DNA from: Saprospiraceae bacterium UBA7687
GTDB taxonomy: Bacteria > Bacteroidota > Bacteroidia > Chitinophagales > Saprospiraceae
Reading direction: 5' to 3'
DNA length: 41,793 bases
NCBI GenBank assembly: GCA_002482845.1
Contig: DLGT01000002.1
Coordinates: 11,394 to 53,186 of the forward strand
Shown here: positions 16,599-25,317 of the stretch, one piece after another
Numbering within the stretch: the stretch's first letter is position 1
Layout of the letters: every line of letters begins with the position of its first letter
Position numbers and translations under genes: made by a program
Notes under the pieces: model-generated
Told to the model about the DNA's origin: nothing
Seen by the model: only the letters and a program-made list of their open reading frames with translations
Databases searched by the model: none

Positions 16599-16643
16599 AT
16601 TGATACAATGTTTTATTTGAACTAAAATGTTTAGTCTGTTTTG

Positions 16644-17474
16644 TTATTTCTTTTTAAAAATTCTTACATAATCTACTATCATTTCATTGGGAAAGATAGT
16701 ATCATCTATTTCTCCACCCCAATTGCCACCAATTGCCACATTTAGAATCAAAAAATATGGTTTGTCAAAAGGCCAACCATCGTTGGTGGATACTTTACCA
16801 TCTTGTCCTTTGAATGATTCGTAAAAAAGTTTGCCATCGTACACAAATTTTATGCTATTTTCGTCCCATTCAATACCATAAGTGTGGAATTCATTAAATA
16901 CATTTGGTAGCCTTTCGAAGTGCGTGATTTGTGTTCCCTTGACATGGTTATAAAGTTCAGAATGAAGTGAAGTGTGGACCATGCCAGGGTCTTTGCCTAC
17001 GTGTTCCATGATGTCTATTTCTCCACACAATGGCCAAGGTTCTTCTTTGGTCCTGATCGTTACGGGAAGCATCCAAATAGCTGGCCAACTACCTTTTCCT
17101 TGTGGTAACTTTGCCTTGACTTCTACTTTGCCATATTTCTGATGTATTTTCTTGTATGTCGTAAGTTTTGCGGAAGTATAACTCCTGTTTTCATAGTCTT
17201 TTTTGACGGCAACTATATGTAGCTGCCCATCTTTGAGATATGTGTTTTCTAATGAGTTTGCTAGATAATATTGTTGTTCATTATTGCCCCATCCATGGCC
17301 TCCTACATCATAACTCCACTTAGTACTGTCAGGCAATCCACTACCATTAAACTCATCATGCCAGACTAATTCCCAGCCTTTATATGCAGTTGGACTTGTA
17401 TCGTTCTGACTGATTATTATAAAAGGTATCATCATTAAAAGGAAGGTGAATTGAATGTTTTTAATGAAATTCAT
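16644..17474 (-). CDS. GH16 endo-beta-1,3-glucanase (laminarinase type), secreted
   Basis: This 276-aa protein has a signal peptide (FTFLLMMIPFIIIS) followed by one GH16 jelly-roll domain. The active site is CGEIDIMEHVG: Glu152 is the nucleophile, Asp154 assists and Glu157 is the acid/base. The extra residue (ExDxxE rather than ExDxE) is the laminarinase-like form. NEQQYY and SWPAIWMLP are typical of beta-1,3-glucanases. It lies 31 bp downstream of the GH30 gene in an operon, consistent with splitting the beta-1,3 backbone of laminarin-like glucan. Confidence 0.93.
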   Translation of the reverse strand: MNFIKNIQFTFLLMMIPFIIISQNDTSPTAYKGWELVWHDEFNGSGLPDSTKWSYDVGGHGWGNNEQQYYLANSLENTYLKDGQLHIVAVKKDYENRSYTSAKLTTYKKIHQKYGKVEVKAKLPQGKGSWPAIWMLPVTIRTKEEPWPLCGEIDIMEHVGKDPGMVHTSLHSELYNHVKGTQITHFERLPNVFNEFHTYGIEWDENSIKFVYDGKLFYESFKGQDGKVSTNDGWPFDKPYFLILNVAIGGNWGGEIDDTIFPNEMIVDYVRIFKKK

Positions 17475-17505
17475 ATTTTATTATTGTTACAATTTTATGT
17501 GAAAG

Positions 17506-18927
17506 TTAATCCCAAACAAATGTGGCAACACTATGAGCAGGTAAAGTCGATAATACTTTTTTGCCTTTATATTGAATGTTAAATAATTCTGTTTTGACTG
17601 TTTCGTTGAGTGCTATCATAACTTTTTTACCATTTGGTGTATAGAATGATACTTGATGGACATTGTCGATAGTATTACTTTCTATTCTAATGGAATTAGA
17701 AGGGACAAATCTACTGGCATGAGCAATGATGTAATAAGCGACATTTTTCGATACGATATTTCGGTCAATAGTGATAGCACCTTTACATTCAGTACAACCA
17801 CCTGGTGTATGTGGTTCAAAAGATGGATCACTGGCCAGATTCCATTCGAGCGCTATCTTACTCCAATTTCTCATGCTACCTATCAGTACGTTTTTGACAT
17901 GCCATTGTAGATCTCCATCAAAACGACCATTGGCACCTGTCCATTGTTCTGTAAAGTATAGGTTTTTGGTAGGATGGGCAGACCGTACCTGTGATAATGC
18001 ATTTATCTCACCTGCGTACAGATGGAATGCACTACCATCTATATACTTATTTGCTTCAGGGTCATTAAGTACAGTAATGGGGTAGTCAGGGCGATCACAA
18101 TTATGATCCCAAATGACAATTTTTGTATTTATTTTATTGGCTTTAAATTTTGGACCCAAGTGTTTTTTGATGAATAATACTTGTTCAGCTTCATTCATTA
18201 GCATACTCGGATTGTTGCCTCCATGTTGTGGCTCGTTTTGTATGGTCAAAGCATCGATATGGACACCAAACGTTTTCATTTGTTGAATATATTTTACAAG
18301 ATAATCAGCATAAACATCATAATATCTGGGTAGCAAAGAACCACCAATGGAACTTCCATTTGACTTCATCCAAGTAGGTGGGCTCCATGGTGTTGCCATA
18401 AACTTTATAGTCGGTTGGATGCTTAATATTTGTTTGATTATGGGCAATAGATGTAGTGTATCTTTTGATAATGAAAAGTTAGATAATGTTATATCTTCTT
18501 GACCTACGAGCAGGTCATTGTAACTGAATACTTTATCGTCCAAATCAGAAGCACCTACACTCAATCTCAAGTAAGAAATACAAGCCTGATCTCCAGAACA
18601 CCCAAACATCTCGTTCAATATTTTATCTCTCTCTGATGGTGACATTTTGCTCAATAATAAAGCGCTTCCTCCAGTCAAGGTGAACCCAAATCCATCGATG
18701 CTTTGATAATATATAGTAGTGTCTACAGAGATGGTAGGGTAGTTGTTTTGTTGGTCTGAAAAGGTAAGGTTATTTGGTAGCTTTTTGAGTAGTGATGTTT
18801 GATCACCTGTAGTCAACCAAACTTCTACTTCATTTTTGAATTGAATAGTGGTAGGTTTTATTTCCTTATCATTTTCAATGCAACCTAACATCAGAAGAAC
18901 ATATAAAATTGAGTTGTATAAAGTCAT
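17506..18927 (-). CDS. GH30 family glycosidase, lipoprotein (probable beta-1,6-glucanase)
   Basis: This 473-aa protein has a lipoprotein signal LYVLLMLGCIEND with Cys16. The mature protein shows the GH30 TIM barrel: acid/base Glu232 in TIQNEPQHGG and nucleophile Glu327 in LYFTEQWTG, plus FMATPWSPPTWMKSNGS. GH30 covers glucosylceramidase-like, beta-1,6-glucanase and xylanase activities. Next to two GH16 laminarinases, beta-1,6-glucanase acting on laminarin side branches is the best guess. The acidic stretch after Cys16 may act as a surface-export signal. The gene leads the leftward operon and has an upstream TATATTTG at 19058-19065. Confidence 0.93.
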   Translation of the reverse strand: MTLYNSILYVLLMLGCIENDKEIKPTTIQFKNEVEVWLTTGDQTSLLKKLPNNLTFSDQQNNYPTISVDTTIYYQSIDGFGFTLTGGSALLLSKMSPSERDKILNEMFGCSGDQACISYLRLSVGASDLDDKVFSYNDLLVGQEDITLSNFSLSKDTLHLLPIIKQILSIQPTIKFMATPWSPPTWMKSNGSSIGGSLLPRYYDVYADYLVKYIQQMKTFGVHIDALTIQNEPQHGGNNPSMLMNEAEQVLFIKKHLGPKFKANKINTKIVIWDHNCDRPDYPITVLNDPEANKYIDGSAFHLYAGEINALSQVRSAHPTKNLYFTEQWTGANGRFDGDLQWHVKNVLIGSMRNWSKIALEWNLASDPSFEPHTPGGCTECKGAITIDRNIVSKNVAYYIIAHASRFVPSNSIRIESNTIDNVHQVSFYTPNGKKVMIALNETVKTELFNIQYKGKKVLSTLPAHSVATFVWD

Positions 18928-19265
18928 TGGAGATGAATTATTATATCAATAAATCTTCTTGATTTTAGCTAATGGGTGTTTGCGAAACAAACTAAGTTTT
19001 AAAGACAATTTAAAACGCATAAAATTTGAGCTTGTCTGATTAGCAAAATGTAAGCAACAAATATATGAATTTTATAGAATTTGATTCATTATAGACTGTA
19101 TAAATGTTAGGTAGGGCAATAATGGTATATTTTTACCAAGTTGTACTTCTCTTGATCGCAATAACTAACTTTGGAATACATAAAGAAAATTCACTACCAA
19201 TACGGTTGAATATACCAAAAAATTAATTCCAGAATCTTTGTTTTTTCTGTATGTATTGCTAAATA
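18928..19265. other. Intergenic region upstream of the GH30 operon
   Basis: No frame is credible in this AT-rich spacer. On the minus strand TATATTTG (19058-19065) is an exact -7 element about 130 bp from the GH30 start. Between it and the gene lies GTTTG-cgaaa-CAAAC (18978-18992), an inverted repeat with 5-bp arms that could be an operator. Confidence 0.45.
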
Positions 19266-20882
19266 TTAGCTTTTGATTATTTTAAAGCTGTGTATCTTAT
19301 TGTTAAGTTCATATGTGATGATGTACATGCCTTTTGAGAGCTGACTTAAGTCTCTTAGGGTGATTTTATTATCCTGAATAGGGTAGGTGTTTGAACGAAC
19401 AATCTGACCATCTGTAGAGAATATTTTTAAAGCCACCTGTCGGTCTACATTGTCTTCTAACAATATATTTAGCTCGTCGTCTACTGGATTTGGATAGTAA
19501 GTATGGTTGTCATCATGGATGGCTACGATGGACGAAACAGGACTCTCTTGGTAAACCCTTACATAATCAACTTCCATGGCACCTTGGGTAAAATTGGGAC
19601 TGATAGATGGTTGTATGGCAAAATTGAGCAATAGATATTGGTCTTTATTGAATGGCCATGTAGCAGCATCTTTTATGGCAGGATTATATGAGTAGTGTAC
19701 TTTCCCGTCTACACTGAAAATCATCTTTTCTGGTGTCCACACTAAACTGTACACATGAAATTCTGATGATGCAGTAGGAATGTTTTGTCCCCCAACATTA
19801 AATGTATTACCAGAACTAGATGGTGTGTGTAGTGCACTCTGCACAAAGTTTTGGTTATGTCCCCAATGTTCCATGATATCTACTTCACCACATGCTGGCC
19901 ATGGTGTTGTGCCAAAACCTTGTTGTTGCCAATATGCACCATCTTCTGTGATGTTTTTGCCTAACATCCATATAGCAGGCCAAGTACCTACTCCCGAAGG
20001 AAGTTTTGCTCTCACTTCCACTTTGCCATAAGTAAAAGCAAACTTAGAATTAAGTCTTGCAGATGTGTAGTTTTTGGTCTGACCTTGGTTGTTGAATGTT
20101 TCTTTTCTGGCAATGATTTTTAAGATGCCATTTTCTACTATAGCATTATTGGTTCGATTGGTATAATGTTGGACTTCGCCATTAAACCAACTCCCACCAG
20201 CAGGTAGTTTTGTTTGGTGAAACCATTTTGAATTATCGATAGCGCCATTATTGGAAAACTCATCAAACCATACAAGGTTGTCATATATTGGGTCTTGCTT
20301 TATAGCACCATCATAATTGATATTATCTACAAAAGCTACCACTCGATCATTATTGTTTTCGCCATTAATTTGTATTAACACCCGATTAAAATCTTTTCTT
20401 TCTGATGGAGGCAACGAATTATCATTAAAATTGCGATAAGCATCATCTTTAAAATTAAAAGTCACGATTTGCCATTGATTTAGTATGATAGGTTTGATGA
20501 TTTCAGATTGAGTCACCCATGGTTCTGCTAATGTTCCATCCTGTAGTTTAAGAGAAACTTGGTTGTTTTGGTTACCTGTCAAACCATTTGCAGGAACATA
20601 AATCATGAGTCTAAAAGTGTGGTTGTCTTCCAAATCTAAATTACCGCTTACATCAAATCTCACATTGGCATATTGACCACCATTATCAGAATATCTAAGT
20701 ACCGTAGCAGAAGTATTCATGCCTTGTTTATAAGGGTTTGTGAAGCTTATATCTAATCCACAATCATCTTCTGCCCATGTATATATAGTGCCATTTCCTT
20801 CGAAGTCATCTTGAATGGTTTGTGCATTATTAATTTGTGGGAGTAAAAATAAGAAAATAATAAGCGTAAAATAATGATTCAT
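19266..20882 (-). CDS. Secreted GH16 laminarinase with N-terminal carbohydrate-binding-like domain and T9SS tail
   Basis: This 538-aa protein has a signal peptide (YFTLIIFLFLLPQINNA), then a beta-sandwich of about residues 22-190 resembling a carbohydrate-binding module, and then GH16 at about 200-445. The catalytic motif is CGEVDIMEHWG, with Glu333, Asp335 and Glu338. The last 80 residues (YYPNPVDDELN, SKGMYIITYE, then KIIKS) form a T9SS type A sorting domain, so the enzyme is exported through the type IX system and either released or surface-bound. It lies in the same orientation as the GH30 and GH16 genes but 338 bp upstream, probably with its own promoter. Confidence 0.94.
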   Translation of the reverse strand: MNHYFTLIIFLFLLPQINNAQTIQDDFEGNGTIYTWAEDDCGLDISFTNPYKQGMNTSATVLRYSDNGGQYANVRFDVSGNLDLEDNHTFRLMIYVPANGLTGNQNNQVSLKLQDGTLAEPWVTQSEIIKPIILNQWQIVTFNFKDDAYRNFNDNSLPPSERKDFNRVLIQINGENNNDRVVAFVDNINYDGAIKQDPIYDNLVWFDEFSNNGAIDNSKWFHQTKLPAGGSWFNGEVQHYTNRTNNAIVENGILKIIARKETFNNQGQTKNYTSARLNSKFAFTYGKVEVRAKLPSGVGTWPAIWMLGKNITEDGAYWQQQGFGTTPWPACGEVDIMEHWGHNQNFVQSALHTPSSSGNTFNVGGQNIPTASSEFHVYSLVWTPEKMIFSVDGKVHYSYNPAIKDAATWPFNKDQYLLLNFAIQPSISPNFTQGAMEVDYVRVYQESPVSSIVAIHDDNHTYYPNPVDDELNILLEDNVDRQVALKIFSTDGQIVRSNTYPIQDNKITLRDLSQLSKGMYIITYELNNKIHSFKIIKS

Positions 20883-21105
20883 GGACCTACTTTTAAAGAG
20901 TGTTGATTAAGTTTTGATGATGTTATAAACATGCATAACATGATAAGTCGCTAAAGTAGTCTATTTTTTAAATCCCAACGAGTTGATTTCTAATAAAAGA
21001 TAATTTATGACATTTAGTTGACATAATAGTTAGGTAGTCAATTTGGGTAATGGTTCCCAAAATGACAATATATGCTTTTCAAAATTAATTATTAAGTTTA
21101 TCTTC

Positions 21106-21419
21106 TTAATTTTTTAGATGTATCTGGAAACCTACACCAAATGAGAACATACCTTTATCAGGGTTCAAGACACCAACGCAACTATCTTGCATGTCTTATT
21201 TTGTGTAAAATTACCCGTCAATTCTTAATCGATCGATTTATTTAAAAATATAGCATATTCCAATGCTAAGCGATAACCTGGTTCTGAGTATGAATCATTT
21301 CTTTTACCCTTTTCCGTATGTGCATTTCCATTTTTGGCAAAAAATAAAACCGAAAATATTAAAATGAGGTGCTTTATTTTGTTTTTTAAGGGTTTTAAAT
21401 CAATAGGTAAAACTTTCAC
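21106..21419 (-). pseudogene. Decayed third copy of the small barrel-protein family
   Basis: The reading frame at 21225-21419 begins with GTG just after the previous paralogue's stop and looks wrong for a start. The ancestral start is probably the ATA at 21375-21377, where intact copies have ATG. It matches the signal peptide (HLILIFSVLFFAKNGNA then TEKG), then jumps to RNDSYSEPGYRLALEYAIFLNKSI. About 80 residues of barrel are missing, and the frame stops at a TAA at 21225-21227. A further frame change lies beyond. The true C-terminus, LNPDKGMFSFGVGFQIHLKN, is still readable and ends in TAA at 21106-21108. It follows two intact paralogues on the same strand. Confidence 0.85.
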
Positions 21420-21919
21420 TATTGTTGATTAAAATGAATTTGGAAACCGACATTAAATGAAAATAGTTTTTCATTAATATTTATTGGACTTTTATCAACA
21501 AGATTTGCATAATTTGCACTTGCTTCTAAGGCTATGGATCTATTTAAGAAAATAGCATATCCTAACTTTAAATTGTAACCGTATAAAGTTTCAATATTGT
21601 CATTACGATTTTGACGGACGTAACTTACACCTATTCCACCAAAAGCACTTCCTCGGTCAGATGTTAAAAAATAAGACCTAAGAAATGGGTTCAATCCTAT
21701 AGATTTGGTATTTCTGTATGAAAAATAACTGACAGATAGCCCTGTCACAAATTTATCTACTACAAAATACCCAATATTAGGATTAAGTGTAAAAATGACA
21801 TCTCCTTCCGATGTTTGGTACGATGCGTCCCCGCCTAATAGATATGTTCCTTTGATTGTTTGAGCATTTGAAATATGGGTAATTAAAATTAAGGTAGATA
21901 TGATTGTTAAAACTTTCAT
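21419..21919 (-). CDS. Small outer-membrane beta-barrel protein, paralogue 2
   Basis: This 166-aa protein has a signal peptide (LTIISTLILITHISNA), followed by GTYLLGGDASYQ and eight or so alternating strands. The final strand FSFNVGFQIHF ends in aromatic residues as barrel proteins do. It is close to the copy at 21964-22455 (shared TLNPNIGYFV, LGYAIFLNRSIALEASANY), so these are recent duplicates. It lies 44 bp downstream of that copy and 1 bp overlaps the decayed third copy. No specific ligand can be inferred. Confidence 0.85.
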   Translation of the reverse strand: MKVLTIISTLILITHISNAQTIKGTYLLGGDASYQTSEGDVIFTLNPNIGYFVVDKFVTGLSVSYFSYRNTKSIGLNPFLRSYFLTSDRGSAFGGIGVSYVRQNRNDNIETLYGYNLKLGYAIFLNRSIALEASANYANLVDKSPININEKLFSFNVGFQIHFNQQ

Positions 21920-21963
21920 GTTGATTTTTTTAAGTGTATTGAATTAGAATATAAGTTATAGTT

Positions 21964-22455
21964 TTATTTTTTTAAATGAATTTGAAACCCAATTCCAAAA
22001 TATAAATTTCCTGATCTGTCTTCCAATTTTTCATAATTAGCTGATAATTCTATGGCAATCGAATTATTTAGAAACATTGCATAACCCAAAGAAGTATTAA
22101 AACCATTGAATGATCCTTCAAATCGTTGAGCTGGTGCTTTTATATAGTTGTAAAGGTACGTGCCTCCCGCAAAAAAGCTTCCTATTTCAGAAGGTAGAAA
22201 GTATACTCTAATATTAGGACCTATTAGAAAATCACTGAGTAAATTTTGTTTTTCTAAACTTGAAAATAGCCCTATTGAAATTTTATTGGCAACAAAATAA
22301 CCAATGTTAGGACTGATATTCAGAAAATACTGTTCATCTACAAGTTGGTAGGACACATTGCCACCTAATAGGAAAGTACCTTTTTCGGTTTGCGCATTTC
22401 CATATTTGAAAAAAGCAAAAACGGTCAAAAAATAAATAATGATTAAATTCTTCAT
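21964..22455 (-). CDS. Small outer-membrane beta-barrel protein, paralogue 1
   Basis: This 163-aa protein has a signal peptide (LIIIYFLTVFAFFKYGNA), then TEKGTFLLGGNVSYQ and a chain of amphipathic strands to the C-terminal NLYFGIGFQIHLKK. It is the intact paralogue that best shows what the decayed copy at 21106-21419 has lost. It leads the run of three, with an exact TACCTTTG element upstream at 22490-22497. The family is the general outer-membrane protein beta-barrel type. The function is unknown. Confidence 0.85.
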   Translation of the reverse strand: MKNLIIIYFLTVFAFFKYGNAQTEKGTFLLGGNVSYQLVDEQYFLNISPNIGYFVANKISIGLFSSLEKQNLLSDFLIGPNIRVYFLPSEIGSFFAGGTYLYNYIKAPAQRFEGSFNGFNTSLGYAMFLNNSIAIELSANYEKLEDRSGNLYFGIGFQIHLKK

Positions 22456-22489
22456 TGGCTGGTTTTTATCTATGTAATAATATTTCAGC

Positions 22490-22497
22490 CAAAGGTA
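22490..22497 (-). promoter_or_regulatory. -7 element (TACCTTTG) of the barrel-paralogue run
   Basis: The minus strand reads TACCTTTG, 35 bp upstream of the paralogue 1 start. It is an exact match to TAnnTTTG. It lies in the 90-bp spacer after the propeller gene, so the barrel genes have a promoter of their own. Confidence 0.5.
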
Positions 22498-22545
22498 ATT
22501 AAAGATTTTTATTGTTGGTATTTTTAGGATAATAATTTAGAAAAT

Positions 22546-24621
22546 TTACAATTTTATCAACTTCTTGAACTGTGGTCCATTAGCTGTATTTGTTTTTACA
22601 AAATAAATACCTGATTTGAATGTAACCACATCTATTTGTCCTTTGATTTGAGTGTTATTTTTTTGCTCATAAACTGATGTTCCAGCAGTATTATATATTT
22701 CTATGTTTGTGGGTGAATTTATATTTATCAATTCGTAATTAAGCACGTTTGTAACGGGATTTGGATAAATAGAGATGGATGTATTTGAGCTAGTAATGTT
22801 TTGATCCGTAGATGACAGACCTGGTATTTCATCTAGTGGTCTTTCAAAAACTTCAAAAAGATTGGTAACAAACATATGACTGTCGCTAAACAAAATGTCT
22901 ACCATATAAGAATCAGGAAGTCCATCTTCAAATGTTTGCCAAGTAAGACCCAGATCTAAGGATATTACCACTCCGTGACCATAAATAGTTTCTACCATGA
23001 CATCTTTGTAAATGGCGAAATCAGATATCGTCTGATTTGGATATGGATGTAGGTTGGCATTGACTTTAAGCCAAGTATTATTGATAGCATTGTATTTATA
23101 AAGTGATTTGCCAGCGGTGATAAAAAATTCTCCAGCTACATTTATTTGGACGCTACTTATTTTCTGATTACCAATCACAGAAGGATTTAGCTTTATTTTT
23201 TGCCATGTGTATTTGTTGGAAGTATACAGTATTTCATCTATTTCATTGTGAATGATATAGTTGCCATTTGAAAAATCTGTTTTTATTTTTTCCCAAGATA
23301 TTTCATATTCTATTTCAATCCAAGGCAAGATGCCACCTATCAGTGTGTACACTTTATTTTTAAATTCTCCCTTAGCCATCACGATGTCATTACAATTGAA
23401 AAGCTTTGAGTCTAAAAACGGGAAGTCTGTGGCTCTGATTTTTATACCACCTAGATTTACAATACTTCTTGTATTTGTTGTAATAATAGAATTTTTATTT
23501 ACGATAGCGTATTCATTATTTTCAAAATTAATATTTGGTGACTGCCATTTATTGGTTGACCTATTGTAGTACGATAGCCAAGTTGTTATTTGCCACAGAC
23601 TATTGTCGACAATGATATAATTCCCTAGTGCTCCTTTAATATTATCTGTTATTTCTACCACTGAATTACTTCCTGTAACTATGTCTTTTTTGTATAGTCC
23701 ATATTCCAAAGTATTATAATAAAAAATAAATCCACCATAGACTAAAAACCTTTCATAGTATGATTGGACATCAATTATTGTGGAAATATCAATAACTTTT
23801 ATAAGGTTAAATTCATCATCAAACAATTGCATTTCATATTGGTATTTGTTATAAACATAAAGATAATTTTCGTCAAAATTATACTTCAAATCCCTATCAA
23901 ATAGTAAAGGGTCTAAGGCTACAGCATCAAATGCATCTCCTACTAATTTTTGTGTACCATCACTATAAATATAAATAGAATTATGATCTCTAAAAAAGCC
24001 AGAAATGCCACTTGATTCTGAATTGTCGACTGTTGTAAAAGTAATGAAATCTGTAGTTTTAGTTACTTTAGTATGTTCAATGATGTAGTGATAACCATCT
24101 TGAAAATAAATAAAATCACTTCTTTCGTGGTAGAATTTTTTATCACTAATAATTGCAAAGTTGACACCAAAATCTCTGCTTACAAATATTTCGTCATGTG
24201 TTGCCACTGTGATGATATCGTCATGAATGGTGATTGAAATATCATCTTCATACAGACCAAAAAAATAATCTGGCCTGTATATGTCCTTTTTAACCCAATT
24301 CAAACCTCCATCTTTAGAAGAATAAATCGTCATGTCCAGCCAATCGAATTCAACCTTAACATCAACAGCCACAATAAAATCTCCATTGACATGAAATTCT
24401 TCTAAATCACCTAACAATTGACTTCCAGGGATTGCTACCCAAGTCTGACCACCATCAGCGCTTTTATGAATGATGGAATTGCTCAAAGCATAAATGGTAT
24501 CTACTTTTGCAAAGACATCTATGACAATTGCCTTCCCATCACCACCTATATTTTTAAATTGGCTGTAAGCAAAAAAGTTTGTTAGACAAAGACAAATGGT
24601 GGTAAGTATTAAGTTTTTCAT
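22546..24621 (-). CDS. Secreted Asp-box beta-propeller protein with T9SS tail
   Basis: This 691-aa protein has a signal peptide (ILTTICLCLTNFFAYSQ). Asp-box-like repeats (DGGQTW, SKDGGLNW, SRDFGVNF and SLDLGLTW) recur across residues 60-590, as in sialidase/BNR or Vps10-like propellers. No catalytic residues of a sialidase are evident, so a binding or surface role is more likely. The C-terminal 80 residues (SIYPNPVTNVLNYEL, SGIYFVKTNT, then KKLIKL) are a T9SS type A sorting domain. It is preceded by a long spacer and divergent from the giant genes. Confidence 0.82.
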   Translation of the reverse strand: MKNLILTTICLCLTNFFAYSQFKNIGGDGKAIVIDVFAKVDTIYALSNSIIHKSADGGQTWVAIPGSQLLGDLEEFHVNGDFIVAVDVKVEFDWLDMTIYSSKDGGLNWVKKDIYRPDYFFGLYEDDISITIHDDIITVATHDEIFVSRDFGVNFAIISDKKFYHERSDFIYFQDGYHYIIEHTKVTKTTDFITFTTVDNSESSGISGFFRDHNSIYIYSDGTQKLVGDAFDAVALDPLLFDRDLKYNFDENYLYVYNKYQYEMQLFDDEFNLIKVIDISTIIDVQSYYERFLVYGGFIFYYNTLEYGLYKKDIVTGSNSVVEITDNIKGALGNYIIVDNSLWQITTWLSYYNRSTNKWQSPNINFENNEYAIVNKNSIITTNTRSIVNLGGIKIRATDFPFLDSKLFNCNDIVMAKGEFKNKVYTLIGGILPWIEIEYEISWEKIKTDFSNGNYIIHNEIDEILYTSNKYTWQKIKLNPSVIGNQKISSVQINVAGEFFITAGKSLYKYNAINNTWLKVNANLHPYPNQTISDFAIYKDVMVETIYGHGVVISLDLGLTWQTFEDGLPDSYMVDILFSDSHMFVTNLFEVFERPLDEIPGLSSTDQNITSSNTSISIYPNPVTNVLNYELININSPTNIEIYNTAGTSVYEQKNNTQIKGQIDVVTFKSGIYFVKTNTANGPQFKKLIKL

Positions 24622-25317
24622 TTATTTAGTATTTTAATTAGTACCTAATCATGTGATCTGTTCTTTAAAAATTAGGTAAATATACTTTGATATAAAGATT
24701 CAGACAAATATTGTAGCAAAAACATAATGGAAAAGTAAAAAGAATACTTTCACCCGACATTTAGGTTATGAGTTCTTATTGGACATTCTTCCTGTAAAGG
24801 GTTGATTTTTATTCTTATAGGATAGGGTGGTAGTTGCACGTGTTAAAGTTGCTTTAGGACAAAATCCTAAGTATATACATGATTAGAAGCTATTGTCAGC
24901 ATGGAATAACTACATTCTCAATATTGGCTAGCTTAATATTTATCAACAAATCCAGCAAATCAGCAAATGAATAAATTGTACATACTAGAAACCCAAAAAT
25001 CTTTAAAAAAAAGTGAAAAAAAATGAAAAAAAATTATTCGTAGTTAGATGTTTGATATGATGTCTCTTAGATATTACTAAAAAAAATAATGTATCTATCA
25101 TATTAAAATACAGCATAATACGTCTTTGAGTTTGGTCTGAAATTTGGTTTTGATACCTTGTAACCAGAGAAAATTTATCAAATCGTGAGATGAGATAGTT
25201 TTTGATGATTGCAAGATTTTAACAAATTAAAATAGTTTGCAGCTATCATAGGATAGTTGTGGATAAAGATAGAACATTTTTAACGCAATTACGAATTTTT
25301 TCAAAATCCATCAATCG
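24622..25317. other. 696-bp divergent spacer upstream of the giant surface-protein genes
   Basis: No gene is credible here. The region should hold promoters for the propeller gene (minus) and the giant gene (plus), but no exact TTG-N17-23-TAnnTTTG stands out. A small hairpin, TTAGGA-caaaa-TCCTAA, lies at 24854-24870. A run of A-rich tracts (24998-25035) may bend the DNA. Confidence 0.45.

Noticed and set aside
21225..21419. A functional 64-aa protein with a GTG start
   Set aside because: It is an N-terminal remnant of the neighbouring barrel paralogues, with the matching C-terminus still present downstream in another frame.
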